Shown here piece by piece: positions 8,070 to 17,055 of a DNA stretch of 64,000 nucleotides. Made by a program: the position numbers and the translations under genes. This stretch comes from Schaalia sp. ZJ405 (GTDB lineage Bacteria; Actinomycetota; Actinomycetes; Actinomycetales; Actinomycetaceae): the NCBI RefSeq assembly GCF_011038885.2, contig NZ_CP064952.1, positions 1,426,001 through 1,490,000 of the forward strand, read 5' to 3'. The first letter of the stretch is position 1. Every line of letters starts with the position of its first letter. A model generated the notes under the pieces. That model searched no databases. It had not been told where the DNA came from and worked only from the letters and a program-made list of their open reading frames with translations.

Positions 8070-10196
8070 ATGACGACTGAGCAGACCGTTTCTGACGCCC
8101 ACACAACGGACGCCTGGGACGGATTCAACACAGGAAATTGGGACCGTGAGATCGATGTCCGCGATTTCATTCAACGGAACTACACCCCCTACGAAGGTGA
8201 TGCGTCATTCCTCTCAGGCCCAACCGATAAAACTCTGCGTGTCTGGGACACCCTGGAGAAGACCTACCTCTCCGAAGAGCGCAAGGTCCGCATCCTCGAT
8301 GTCGACACTCACACTCCCGCCGACATCGATGCGTTTAAGCCCGGCTACATTAGCGAGGACGACGACGTCATTGTCGGTCTCCAAACGGATGCTCCACTCA
8401 AGCGCGCGATGATGCCCAACGGTGGCTGGCGCATGGTTGAGACCGCGATCAAGGAGGCCGGCAAAGAGGTCGACCCCGAAGTGAAGAAGATCTTCACCAA
8501 GTACCGCAAAACTCACAACGACGCAGTCTTCGACATCTACACTCCCCGTATTCGCGCGGCTCGCTCCTCCCACATCATCACCGGTCTTCCGGATGCTTAT
8601 GGGCGCGGCCGAATCATTGGTGACTACCGACGCGTTGCCCTCTACGGCGTTGACCGCCTGATTGAAGACAAGCAGGCAGCGAAGGACCGGTACGCAGATC
8701 AGCCGTTCTCTGAGCACTGGGCGCGCTACCGCGAGGAACACTCCGAGCAGATCAAGGCCCTCAAGAAACTCAAGACGATGGCCGCAGACTACGGCTTCGA
8801 CATCTCCGGTCCCGCGCGTAACGCGAAGGAAGCCGTCCAGTGGACGTACTTCGGCTACCTCGCATCCGTGAAGTCTCAGGATGGCGCGGCCATGTCGATC
8901 GGTCGTCTTTCGGGTTTCCTCGACATCTACTTTGAGCGCGATCTCGCCAAGGGCCTCATCACCGAGGAAGACGCTCAGGAGATCATCGATGCGCTGGTTA
9001 TCAAGCTGCGCATCACGCGATTCCTGCGCACCATCGACTACGATCAGATTTTCTCCGGTGACCCCTACTGGGCCACGTGGTCCGACGCCGGGTTTGGTGA
9101 CGATGGACGCACGCTCGTCACCAAGACGTCTTTCCGTTTGCTTCAGACCCTGCGCAATCTTGGTCCCGCACCCGAGCCGAACATCACGATCTTCTGGGAT
9201 GAGGCTTTGCCGAAGGGATACAAGGATTTCTGTGCCGCCATTTCTATCGAAACCTCGTCCATTCAGTACGAGTCCGACGGCCAGATCCGCGAGCACTGGG
9301 GCGACGACGCTGCGATTGCCTGCTGTGTTTCCCCGATGCGTGTGGGCAAGCAAATGCAGTTCTTCGGCGCGCGCGTCAACGCTGCAAAGTCCCTGCTCTA
9401 CGCGATCAACGGTGGCCGCGACGAAATGTCGGGCAAGCAGATCGTCACCGGCCTGTCCGGGATCGAGGGCGACGGCCCGCTTGACTTCGACGAGGTGTGG
9501 GCAAAGTACGAGGACATGCTCGATTGGGTTGTCGGCACCTATGTTGAAGCCTTGAACATCATCCACTACTGCCACGACCGTTATGCGTACGAGTCCGTTG
9601 AGATGGCTCTGCATGACTCCGAGATCATTCGGACGATGGGCTGCGGTATCGCCGGTCTGTCGATCGTTGCCGACTCACTCTCGGCGATCAAGTACGCCAA
9701 GGTCACGCCCGTTCGTGATGAGACCGGCCTCGTTGTCGATTACATTACCGAGGGCAACTTCCCGACCTACGGCAATGACGATGACCGCGCCGACGATATC
9801 GCCGCAACAATCGTTCACACGATTATGGACAAGATCCGCGCGATCCCGATGTACCGCGATGCCATTCCCACGCAGTCGGTCCTGACGATCACGTCGAATG
9901 TTGTGTACGGAAAGGCCACGGGTTCTTTCCCCTCGGGTCACAAGGCCGGAACGCCTTTCGCTCCGGGTGCTAACCCTGAGAACGGCATCGACACGCACGG
10001 CATGGTTGCCTCGATGTTGTCGGTCGGCAAGCTCGATTACAACGATGCTCTCGACGGCATTTCTCTGACCAACACGATCACCCCGTCCGGTCTGGGACGC
10101 ACGAAGGATGAGCAGATCGAGAACCTCGTGGGCATCCTCGACGCCGGATTCGTTCCGGATGATTCTTGCGACGTCCCCGTCACAGTTGGCAACTAA
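8070..10196 (+). CDS. pflB: Pyruvate formate-lyase, body subunit lacking the glycyl-radical domain
   Basis: Cleaves pyruvate with CoA to acetyl-CoA and formate in anaerobic fermentation. From the ATG at 8070 (GAGGAAAG just upstream) the product is 708 aa. The catalytic pair is C418-C419 in AIACCVSP, the same numbers as in E. coli PflB. It ends after THGMVASMLSVGKL...LVGILDAGF, where E. coli PflB continues for ~60 residues into the radical-bearing RVSGYAV segment. That segment is encoded instead by the next gene. The enzyme must therefore obtain its radical from the separate subunit. A longer start at 7974 is possible but has no ribosome-binding site. Confidence 0.95.
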   Translation: MTTEQTVSDAHTTDAWDGFNTGNWDREIDVRDFIQRNYTPYEGDASFLSGPTDKTLRVWDTLEKTYLSEERKVRILDVDTHTPADIDAFKPGYISEDDDVIVGLQTDAPLKRAMMPNGGWRMVETAIKEAGKEVDPEVKKIFTKYRKTHNDAVFDIYTPRIRAARSSHIITGLPDAYGRGRIIGDYRRVALYGVDRLIEDKQAAKDRYADQPFSEHWARYREEHSEQIKALKKLKTMAADYGFDISGPARNAKEAVQWTYFGYLASVKSQDGAAMSIGRLSGFLDIYFERDLAKGLITEEDAQEIIDALVIKLRITRFLRTIDYDQIFSGDPYWATWSDAGFGDDGRTLVTKTSFRLLQTLRNLGPAPEPNITIFWDEALPKGYKDFCAAISIETSSIQYESDGQIREHWGDDAAIACCVSPMRVGKQMQFFGARVNAAKSLLYAINGGRDEMSGKQIVTGLSGIEGDGPLDFDEVWAKYEDMLDWVVGTYVEALNIIHYCHDRYAYESVEMALHDSEIIRTMGCGIAGLSIVADSLSAIKYAKVTPVRDETGLVVDYITEGNFPTYGNDDDRADDIAATIVHTIMDKIRAIPMYRDAIPTQSVLTITSNVVYGKATGSFPSGHKAGTPFAPGANPENGIDTHGMVASMLSVGKLDYNDALDGISLTNTITPSGLGRTKDEQIENLVGILDAGFVPDDSCDVPVTVGN

Positions 10197-10221
10197 GACA
10201 CAGCAAATATCCCCACAGCGT

Positions 10222-10255
10222 GTGGTCGCAAGGGACCTCACATCCCGTTGACCAC
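10222..10255 (+). promoter_or_regulatory. Nested hairpin between the two pyruvate formate-lyase cistrons
   Basis: In the 87-bp gap, an outer stem GTGGTC/GACCAC encloses an inner stem GGGA/TCCC. No T-run follows, so it is not a clear terminator. It may stabilise mRNA or set the ratio of the two subunits. The latter is inference. Confidence 0.45.
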
Positions 10256-10283
10256 GCAGTGACCACCATTTAAGGAGAAGAAC

Positions 10284-10535
10284 ATGGCTACGAAAACCTA
10301 CGAAGAACGTCTCGCCTCGATGAAAGCTGCTCGCGCGGAACGCGGCCAGTCCGATGCTCTCTACCATGCGAACATCAACGTCCTTGACCGCGCCACCCTC
10401 GAGGACGCGATCGATCACCCGGAGAAGTACCCGAACCTCACCGTTCGCGTCTCCGGCTACGCGGTGAACTTCGTTAAGCTCACCCGTGAGCAGCAGCTGG
10501 ACGTTCTGTCCCGGACCTTCCACCACTCGGCCTGA
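10284..10535 (+). CDS. grcA: Separate glycyl-radical subunit of pyruvate formate-lyase (GrcA-like)
   Basis: An 83-aa protein that matches the C-terminal tail of PflB (ITNV-type strand, [30 protein letters not shown]). The radical glycine is G58 in RVSGYAV. E. coli has a similar stand-alone protein, GrcA/YfiD, as a spare part for oxygen-damaged PflB, but there PflB keeps its own glycine. Here the body subunit lacks that domain, so this gene should be essential for activity. It has a strong TAAGGAG ribosome-binding site and its own ~25-residue charged N-terminal extension. It lies between the body gene and pflA, as expected for one functional unit. Confidence 0.93.
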   Translation: MATKTYEERLASMKAARAERGQSDALYHANINVLDRATLEDAIDHPEKYPNLTVRVSGYAVNFVKLTREQQLDVLSRTFHHSA

Positions 10536-10626
10536 TTAACGACAACTCTCGGGTGTGTGGGACTGCGAGGTCTCACGCCCCGAGGCGGCGTTTAACGCCG
10601 TTGTCTGCGTCAGGGCGGGCAGTTCG

Positions 10627-10658
10627 GGGGCGCAGAGCCGTCAGGGGTTCTGCGCCCC
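10627..10658 (+). promoter_or_regulatory. Hairpin between the glycyl-radical subunit and pflA
   Basis: A 10-bp stem GGGGCGCAGA/TCTGCGCCCC. On the plus strand it is followed by AAAAAT rather than a T-run, so it is not a classical terminator of the pfl transcript. It may attenuate or process the message ahead of pflA. Confidence 0.45.
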
Positions 10659-10693
10659 AAAAATATCCGATGACAGGACCTTTTCGACGACAT

Positions 10694-11635
10694 ATGACCA
10701 GTTCTTTGAGCGTTGCTCCCGTGGGTGACGGCACCTCGCTGATCCACATGGGCCCACGCAGTAGCTCCGACTCCGACGCTGAGACGCGCGATTCAGATTT
10801 CGATGCGCCCGCGGTTCGGACCATCGGTCAGGGGGTTGCGGGTCTGACGGAACTCACCGATCTCGAACGTTCCGAACGTCTTGCGATGATGCGCGAGGGA
10901 ACCCTCGGATCGGTCCACTCGTGGGAACTTGTGACGGCGGTTGACGGTCCCGGAACGCGCTTGACGGTGTTCCTCAACGGGTGCCCGTTGCGTTGCCTGT
11001 ACTGTCACAACCCCGACACCTTCCTCATGAAGAATGGTGCCCCGGTCACCGACACGGAGTTACTGGCGAAAATTCGCCGTTATCGACGGGTTTTCCGTGC
11101 CAGCGGCGGCGGAATCACCCTGTCGGGCGGCGAGGTCCTCATGCAGCCCGCGTTTGTCCGCCGGATCCTGCGCGGTGCAAAAGAACTCGGGGTTCATACG
11201 TGCATTGACACCTCGGGTTTCCTCGGTGCCAACTGTGATGATGACATGCTTGACGATATTGACCTGGTGCTGCTGGATGTGAAGTCCGGCGATCCGGAGA
11301 CGTACACGAAGGTCACGGGGCGTCAGTTGCAGCCGACAATCGATTTCGGGGATCGAATTGCTGCTCGCGGTGGATCCACGCGTATCTGGATTCGTTTCGT
11401 TTTGGTTCCCGGGCTCACGGATGATGGAGAGAACATCGCCCGCGTTGGTGAGATTATTTCTCGGTGGCGATCAGTTATCGACCGAGTCGAGGTTTTGCCT
11501 TTCCATCAGCTGGGCCGTGACAAGTGGGCAGCGCTGGGCATTGACTACGCATTAGAGGAGACAAAACCCCCGTCGGTTGAAGCCACTGAGAAGGTCCGAG
11601 AGTACTTCAGATCCCTCGGGTTCCAGACCCACTGA
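10694..11635 (+). CDS. pflA: Pyruvate formate-lyase activating enzyme (radical SAM)
   Basis: Uses an iron-sulfur cluster and S-adenosylmethionine to place the radical on the glycine of pyruvate formate-lyase. The radical-SAM cysteines C97, C101 and C104 form CPLRCLYC, followed by HNPDT as in PflA. The TVDGPG-like segment VDGPGTRL and the GGE motif (SGGEVLMQ) are present. At 313 aa it is ~65 residues longer than E. coli PflA because of an N-terminal extension. The ATG at 10694 is chosen; another ATG at 10670 is possible and neither has a strong ribosome-binding site. The substrate here is expected to be the separate 83-aa subunit. Confidence 0.94.
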   Translation: MTSSLSVAPVGDGTSLIHMGPRSSSDSDAETRDSDFDAPAVRTIGQGVAGLTELTDLERSERLAMMREGTLGSVHSWELVTAVDGPGTRLTVFLNGCPLRCLYCHNPDTFLMKNGAPVTDTELLAKIRRYRRVFRASGGGITLSGGEVLMQPAFVRRILRGAKELGVHTCIDTSGFLGANCDDDMLDDIDLVLLDVKSGDPETYTKVTGRQLQPTIDFGDRIAARGGSTRIWIRFVLVPGLTDDGENIARVGEIISRWRSVIDRVEVLPFHQLGRDKWAALGIDYALEETKPPSVEATEKVREYFRSLGFQTH

Positions 11636-11751
11636 CGCCTTGCCTCACCCCACACGAAAGAGGCCTGCGGATCACCGATTGCGGATGCGTAGACATCACC
11701 GCACTAACGGCTACACACTCAGGATAGCCTCTGCCACGTCACGCTCATCAG

Positions 11752-12540
11752 CTATGCGGCAATCTGCCTCTGAGCTGCATCGAGAGTCGCGGGTTCCTGA
11801 TGGAGCCTGGACATCCGAAGATATTCGAGGATCGCTTCCAGGTCCCCTATCGGGGCCGCGGGGTCTTCGGGATGCCATTGCACTCCGAGGATCGGCAGGC
11901 GTGTGTGCTCAATTGCCTCGACGATGCCGTCCTCAGCGCGAGCACTCACCGCAAGATCTGTTCCCAGTTCCTCGACACATTGGTGATGGGCGGAGGAAAC
12001 GTCGAGTCGTTCATGGCCGGGATAGATGGACGCAAGCTGTGTATTCTGCGCAATCGTCACCGGATGGCGAACGAATATGCGATCCTCAAGGATCAACGGG
12101 TTGTTGTGCTCACCTGATTCAATATGTTGGGTGAGGGTCCCACCGAAAGCAACGTTGAGAATCTGCATTCCGCGACAGATCCCCACAAGCGGCGTGTTCG
12201 TGGCTGCGGCGTAGCGCGCGAGAGCCAGTTGAGCGTGGTCTGCGCGAAGCCAGTGGCGTCCTTCGTCTTCGTATCCCTGGCTTTTGCCGTAGCAGGACGG
12301 GTGCACGTCCTCGCCACCCATGACGATGATTGCGTCAGCCTCATGGGCTCGTAGGGGGATTCCCTCAGGGCCGTCGAGTTGGGCGTATTCCCGGATGATG
12401 TTCCACGAGGACGAGGCGGCGGTGATGATACGTTCCCACAGGCACATGATGAGTGCGTCATACATCGGATCTCCTGGTCGGCTTGGCAGGACATTCGAGA
12501 TGAGCAACGTCGGCTTGTGGGCTGTCATAATCGCCATCAT
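11752..12540 (-). CDS. Class I glutamine amidotransferase-like hydrolase (peptidase C26, PuuD type)
   Basis: A 262-aa protein resembling gamma-glutamyl-gamma-aminobutyrate hydrolase. The nucleophile cysteine sits in VGICRGMQ and the catalytic His-Glu in VQWHPED. VMGGEDVHPSCYG is the family's substrate-loop motif. PuuD releases GABA in putrescine breakdown, but no other putrescine genes are nearby, so the substrate is unknown. Two in-frame ATGs lie near the start (12540, 12528) and neither has a clear ribosome-binding site. It converges on pflA. A copy of the dispersed repeat (12405-12414) encodes the Ser-rich ASSSW segment. Confidence 0.85.
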   Translation of the reverse strand: MMAIMTAHKPTLLISNVLPSRPGDPMYDALIMCLWERIITAASSSWNIIREYAQLDGPEGIPLRAHEADAIIVMGGEDVHPSCYGKSQGYEDEGRHWLRADHAQLALARYAAATNTPLVGICRGMQILNVAFGGTLTQHIESGEHNNPLILEDRIFVRHPVTIAQNTQLASIYPGHERLDVSSAHHQCVEELGTDLAVSARAEDGIVEAIEHTRLPILGVQWHPEDPAAPIGDLEAILEYLRMSRLHQEPATLDAAQRQIAA

Positions 12541-12798
12541 GACAGCCCGATTTATGCGAAGATCGCAGCGTTCGCAACGTGGACAACTGTGACGCCCCTA
12601 CGGAACATTCTGTTGTTTGTTCTCCCCTCTGCCCCATCTTCTCCGGCGCGGCATCCACGCCACATGACCACAGACCATCCGTGACGGATAGTGAACGTCA
12701 ACATCCGCTGTCGTGAATACGTCGATTCGAGCCGGCGAGAACTAGACTTGGTGCAGCTGCCAACCGCAGGAACTCGACGACGACGAAGAGGACACGCT

Positions 12799-13704
12799 GT
12801 GAAGCATTCGAAGATGTCAGGAACTGAAATCACCCTTCAATCCGGGGACTACACCGCGCGGATTGTCACCGTTGGAGCCGGACTCGCCGGCCTCACTCTC
12901 CAGGGACACGACCTGATTATCGGCCATTCAGTTGATGAGCTTCCTCCCTCATACCTGGGCAAGACACTCATGCCGTGGCCAAATCGTATCAGCCGTGGAA
13001 CCTACACGTGGGAAGGGCAAACCTATGAGGTTCCCGTCAATGAATTCTCAACGGGAGCGGCTCTTCACGGCTTCATGTGCTGGGAAGACTGGAGAGTCGT
13101 CCACGCCGATCATGATTCTGCAACGCTGGGCGCACTCATCTCGCCGCGCTACGGGTATCCGTGGGCGTTGGAAGCGTGGGTCACCTACGCTGTGCACTCA
13201 ACGCGCGGACTCACGGTGACACTTTCGGCGAAGAATGTTGGCTCCGAACCCGCACCCTACGGCGTGTCCTCCCACCCCTACCTCAGTGTTGACGGCAAGA
13301 CGGTTGATCAATGCGAGCTCACCGTTCCCGCTGATCTCGTTCTCGAGGTCGATGAGAACCTCGCTCCCGTTGCAACCCGCTCTGTCACCGATCTCGACGT
13401 GGATTTCCGTTCGTCGCACACGATTGACGCACGCCGGATCGATCATGCGTTCACCGGCCTTCCCGACACCGAATGGACCGTCAGTCTGCGCGATCCAGAC
13501 ACGGGCCTGACGTCCTCGCTGTCAGCAAACGTCCCGTGGGTTCAGGTGTTCTCCGGTGATCATCCAGCACTTGCGCGTAGCGGCGCTGCTGTCGAACCGA
13601 TGACCTGCCCACCCGATGCCTTTAATTCAGGTGAGGACGTCATTGTGTTGGCCCCCGGCGAGTCACATACGCTGACCTTCACAATTTCTGGATCACTGGC
13701 CTAG
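12799..13704 (+). CDS. Aldose 1-epimerase family protein
   Basis: Probably interconverts the alpha and beta anomers of a sugar or sugar phosphate. The 301-aa product has the galactose-mutarotase fold signals: LMPWPNRISRGTYTW near the N-terminus, ALHGF with a candidate catalytic His, and GVSSHPYLSV with a second His. The GTG at 12799 is chosen because GAAGAGGA lies a few bases upstream. It stands alone between a divergent amidotransferase gene and a convergent rsmE. No galactose operon genes are adjacent, so substrate specificity is open. Confidence 0.88.
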   Translation: MKHSKMSGTEITLQSGDYTARIVTVGAGLAGLTLQGHDLIIGHSVDELPPSYLGKTLMPWPNRISRGTYTWEGQTYEVPVNEFSTGAALHGFMCWEDWRVVHADHDSATLGALISPRYGYPWALEAWVTYAVHSTRGLTVTLSAKNVGSEPAPYGVSSHPYLSVDGKTVDQCELTVPADLVLEVDENLAPVATRSVTDLDVDFRSSHTIDARRIDHAFTGLPDTEWTVSLRDPDTGLTSSLSANVPWVQVFSGDHPALARSGAAVEPMTCPPDAFNSGEDVIVLAPGESHTLTFTISGSLA

Positions 13705-13763
13705 GCGCCACATCGCTGGTCTAAATCCACGCAGCTTGGCGCTCCTGGGCCACAACACGCGTC

Positions 13764-13796
13764 GCGATGAACGCAAACAATGTCTGCGTTCATCGC
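13764..13796. terminator. Bidirectional terminator-like hairpin
   Basis: A perfect 12-bp stem GCGATGAACGCA/TGCGTTCATCGC with a 9-nt loop, in the gap between the convergent epimerase gene and rsmE. Its position suits termination from both sides. No strong T-run adjoins it. Confidence 0.65.
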
Positions 13797-13829
13797 AGCA
13801 TGCGTCGAAAAAACGAGCACGATCTGCGA

Positions 13830-14660
13830 TCAGTCGAAACGGCCGGCGTGCGCTCCAATGAGTGTCATTGCGACCGCGCCGGCCGTTGACGCTCGAAGAA
13901 CATTGGTGCCCAGAAGAACCTTGATGGCTCCCGCCGCTTCAAGGTCCGCGCTTTCCTGCGGATCGATTCCGCCCTCGGGCCCAACAATCACCGCGATTCC
14001 CCCGCGGAAAACACCTGAATCCCCGGTGTCTGCGTCACGCACAGCGATGTCGGCGACAACCTGTGTCAGAGGGAGCGTCGCCTCCTCATGGCACATGACG
14101 ACAGCCCCGCCCTCGTCAATGAAGCTGCGCACCCACCGGGTCAGTTCCGCCGAGTCACACACCTGACCAACCCGAGGAATACGCGCGCGACGCGCCTGCT
14201 TTGCTGCGCTGCGGACAACGGATCTCCACTTGTCGTGTCCCTTGTCACGCTTTGGGCCCGACCAGCGAACGATCGCGCGATTCGACTGCCACGGGATCAC
14301 CTGATCAACGCCGATTTCCGTGCACACCTCAACGGCAAGCTCGTCACGGCCACCTTTGGACAGCGCCTGGACAAGGGTCAATGGGACGAGCGGGGGCTGC
14401 TCGGCGATGGTCTCATTCACACGGAGATCAAGGCCGTTCTTATCGGAAGAAATAACCTGGCAGACCAGGCGAAACCCATCCCCATCAACGAGGTCGACGC
14501 TCTCGCTCTCGCCAAGCCGTTTGACGGTGCCTGCGTGACGTCCCTCTGCTCCGCGGAGACGCACATGCGTCCCAACACTCACGCGAGCAAGGACCGTGCG
14601 GTCCGAGAGCGCTCCCGCGTCGCTGAGAGCGTCTTCAGCGAAGAAAACCGGCCTCGTCAT
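13830..14660 (-). CDS. rsmE: 16S rRNA m3U1498 methyltransferase
   Basis: Methylates N3 of U1498 in 16S rRNA using S-adenosylmethionine. The 276-aa product has family length. The N-terminal PUA-like part (MTRPVFFAED...LRGAEGRHAGTVKR) is followed by the SPOUT knot region with KGGRDELAVEVCTEIGV, VGPEGGIDPQE and LGTNVLRASTAG, all diagnostic. Its ATG overlaps the dnaJ stop by 4 bp, so it is the last gene of the hrcA-dnaJ-rsmE operon. Confidence 0.95.
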   Translation of the reverse strand: MTRPVFFAEDALSDAGALSDRTVLARVSVGTHVRLRGAEGRHAGTVKRLGESESVDLVDGDGFRLVCQVISSDKNGLDLRVNETIAEQPPLVPLTLVQALSKGGRDELAVEVCTEIGVDQVIPWQSNRAIVRWSGPKRDKGHDKWRSVVRSAAKQARRARIPRVGQVCDSAELTRWVRSFIDEGGAVVMCHEEATLPLTQVVADIAVRDADTGDSGVFRGGIAVIVGPEGGIDPQESADLEAAGAIKVLLGTNVLRASTAGAVAMTLIGAHAGRFD

Positions 14661-15793
14661 TGCCCTGCGAAAGTTTCACGGAGTTTCCCGAAGAACCCCG
14701 AGTCCTTGCGGTGAGGTTCGAGGCGCGACTCTTTGCGAATCGACGCCAATTCCTCAAGGAGCGCGCGAGAACGATCGTCAAGTTTCTTGGGCACTTCAAC
14801 GTCGATATGAACGTGCATGTCACCGCGACCGGGGCGCTGGAGGCGACCGACACCCAGTCCTCGCAGTGTGATATCCGCGTTCGGCTGAGTTCCCGGTTCA
14901 ATGGTCACGGTCTTTTTACCGTCAAGAGTGTCGAGCTCAAAGTCAGTGCCCAACGCCGCCGTCGTCATGGGGATCGTGATCCACGTATGGATGTCGTCGC
15001 CACGTCGATCAAAAACCGCGTGCTTCTTTTCGCGGATGACCACGTACAGATCCCCTTGAGGGCCGCCACCGGTTCCGACTTCAGCTTCACCGGAAATACG
15101 AATCTGCGTCCCCTCGTCCGCACCCGCGGGAATGGTGATGCTCAGAGAACGACGCGTATGAACACGCCCCTGTCCAGCACAGTCGGGGCACGGTTCAGCG
15201 ATGGTCGTTCCGTATCCTTGGCACGTCGAACACGTTGTCTGGGTACGCATCGCACCGAAGAGCGGGTGATTGACCTGGCGAATCGTTGAGCCCGTGCCGT
15301 GACACGCCGAGCAGGTTTCGGGCTTCGTCCCGGGCTTCGTCATCTGACCACCGCACGTTTCGCAGCGGATATACGTCCCAAATTTCACGGTCTTTGACGC
15401 ACCGAAGGTGGCCTCTTCGAGAGTGATGTCCACGCCGATGCGCTGGTCACGACCACGCTGGCGTCTGGATGCTGGACCCGAGGAACCACCGGAGAATCCC
15501 GTGGAGAAACCCCCGCCGAACATCGCGTCAAAAATATCGGAGAATCCACCGGCTCCACCTGCGAAGGGTGTGCCTCCTGATTGGACTGCTTCGGGACCGC
15601 CAACGTCATAAAGCTGGCGTTTTTGCGGATCTGAAAGAGTTTCGTAGGCAACCGACAGGTCCTTGAATGCGTCCTCCGACTCAGGTCCGGCATAGTCGGG
15701 GTGGAGCTTGCGCGCCATCTTCCGATAAGCCTTCTTGATGTCCTCTTGACTCGCGTCGCGGGAAACACCCAAGATCTCGTAGTAGTCGTTCAC
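14657..15793 (-). CDS. dnaJ: Chaperone DnaJ
   Basis: Hsp40 co-chaperone that delivers unfolded proteins to DnaK and stimulates its ATPase. The 378-aa protein has a J domain with HPD (KLHPDYAG), a Gly/Phe-rich linker (~70-115) and the zinc region. Three CxxCxGxG-type repeats are clear (CSACHGTG, CSTCQGYG, CPDCAGQG). The first is CETCGGQM, keeping its cysteines but not the last Gly. The start is GTG. It lies 94 bp downstream of hrcA, the arrangement usual for the second, HrcA-linked DnaJ of Actinobacteria. Confidence 0.95.
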   Translation of the reverse strand: MNDYYEILGVSRDASQEDIKKAYRKMARKLHPDYAGPESEDAFKDLSVAYETLSDPQKRQLYDVGGPEAVQSGGTPFAGGAGGFSDIFDAMFGGGFSTGFSGGSSGPASRRQRGRDQRIGVDITLEEATFGASKTVKFGTYIRCETCGGQMTKPGTKPETCSACHGTGSTIRQVNHPLFGAMRTQTTCSTCQGYGTTIAEPCPDCAGQGRVHTRRSLSITIPAGADEGTQIRISGEAEVGTGGGPQGDLYVVIREKKHAVFDRRGDDIHTWITIPMTTAALGTDFELDTLDGKKTVTIEPGTQPNADITLRGLGVGRLQRPGRGDMHVHIDVEVPKKLDDRSRALLEELASIRKESRLEPHRKDSGFFGKLRETFAGQ

Positions 15794-15887
15794 TCGCTGC
15801 TATCCCCTAGTGTGTTGTTGCGGTTGTCGTGTTCATGCGCAGATTCTGGCGTGGCGCGTCTATTTCCTGTGTCAGCGTCGACGGTTC

Positions 15888-16910
15888 TCACTGGCTGAGG
15901 AACCTCGACAGGTATGCGGCGACAGCCCTGACGTAGGACATTGTTTTGGCGTAGTCCATGCGTGTTGGGCCGACAACCCCCAGGTGTGCGCGCGCCGCGA
16001 ATGGTGAATCCGTGGTCCGGTAGGTCCCGGTGACAACGGATGTTTGAGTAAGCGCGTCGTGCGGGTTTTCCTCACCGATCGTCACATGCACATCGTCATC
16101 TTGGTTGAGTTCGGAGAACAGTCGCATGAGGACGACCTGTTCCTCAAGGGCGTCAAGCACGGGTGCAATGTCACCGAAGTCAACGGCTCCGCGGGCAAGG
16201 TTCGAGATCCCCGCAAGAACGATTCGTGATTCCGCGGTGGATTCCAGGAGATCACTCACGGCCTCGGTCATCATCATCACCCCGTCTCGCAGGTGCGCGG
16301 GGGCCTCGTCAGCAAGGGTGTCAAAGGCTTCGTGCACCTCGGTGACGTCGCGGCCTTCAGCTACCGCGTTCACTCGGCTTCGCACCCAGTTGAGGTCCTC
16401 AGCGGAGAAAGGATGAACGAGGACGAGCGTGCGCTGTTCAACGCGCCCAGACTCAGTGACAACGATGACAAGGATATTCGTGGGCGCAAGGTCAACGAAC
16501 TCAACTCTGCGGAGTTTTTCGCGTACCAACGCAGGGTATTCAACGACGGCGACTTGGCGAGTCACCTGGGACAGCAGACGCACCGTCCGTGTGACAACGT
16601 CGTCGAGGTTGTCACTTTGAGAAAGGAAGGATTCAACGGCCTTGCGTTCGGGCAGGCTCATCGGTTTGAGGGTGCGAAGTTGATCAACGAAAACGCGGTA
16701 TCCCTTGTCTGTGGGGACGCGACCGGCGCTCGTGTGCGGCTGGTAGATCAGCTCAGCTTCTTCAAGGACAGCCATGTCGTTGCGGATCGTTGCCGAGGAC
16801 ACCCCGAGGTCGTGGGACTGCGCAATGACTTTTGAGCCAACGGGTTCACGAGTGTGGACGTACTCGGTGACAATGGCGCGCAGCACGTCAAGTCTGCGGT
16901 CATTACTCAT
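15888..16910 (-). CDS. hrcA: Heat-inducible transcription repressor HrcA
   Basis: Represses heat-shock operons by binding CIRCE elements and is tuned by GroEL. The 340-aa product has family length. It starts with a winged helix (RRLDVLRAIVTEYV...SVATIRND-type SSATIRNDM) and continues into the IRD and GAF-like regions (HTSAGRVPTDKGYRVFVD). The ATG has a perfect AAGGAGG site. A CIRCE element lies ~120 bp upstream, so hrcA-dnaJ-rsmE should be autoregulated. Confidence 0.97.
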   Translation of the reverse strand: MSNDRRLDVLRAIVTEYVHTREPVGSKVIAQSHDLGVSSATIRNDMAVLEEAELIYQPHTSAGRVPTDKGYRVFVDQLRTLKPMSLPERKAVESFLSQSDNLDDVVTRTVRLLSQVTRQVAVVEYPALVREKLRRVEFVDLAPTNILVIVVTESGRVEQRTLVLVHPFSAEDLNWVRSRVNAVAEGRDVTEVHEAFDTLADEAPAHLRDGVMMMTEAVSDLLESTAESRIVLAGISNLARGAVDFGDIAPVLDALEEQVVLMRLFSELNQDDDVHVTIGEENPHDALTQTSVVTGTYRTTDSPFAARAHLGVVGPTRMDYAKTMSYVRAVAAYLSRFLSQ

Positions 16911-17030
16911 CGCACGCCTCCTTCGCTGTGACCGTTGCGATCGCCCCGTGAATTCACCCAGACGCGACGCGTTCTTCGGATGAATCAGGCTCTCGCCATG
17001 TCGGGACTCTCACTGAGAGTGTCCGGTAGC

Positions 17031-17055
17031 TGGCACTCATCTCTTCTGAGTGCCA
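17031..17055 (-). promoter_or_regulatory. CIRCE operator (HrcA-binding site)
   Basis: TGGCACTC-N9-GAGTGCCA, an 8-bp inverted repeat with the exact 9-nt spacer of the CIRCE consensus TTAGCACTC-N9-GAGTGCTAA. It sits ahead of hrcA and ~120 bp before the divergent DUF3097 gene. Confidence 0.93.

Noticed and set aside
7557..8174. 205-codon frame between hom and pfl
   Set aside because: It overlaps both certain genes and the promoter gap, with no ribosome-binding site or family match.
8214..9614. 466-codon open frame antisense to the pyruvate formate-lyase gene
   Set aside because: It is a by-product of biased codon use in a strongly conserved gene; it has no family resemblance or ribosome-binding site.
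9675..10526. 283-codon open frame antisense to the end of pflB and the radical subunit
   Set aside because: It spans two well-supported genes and their gap on the other strand, and shows no recognisable protein features.
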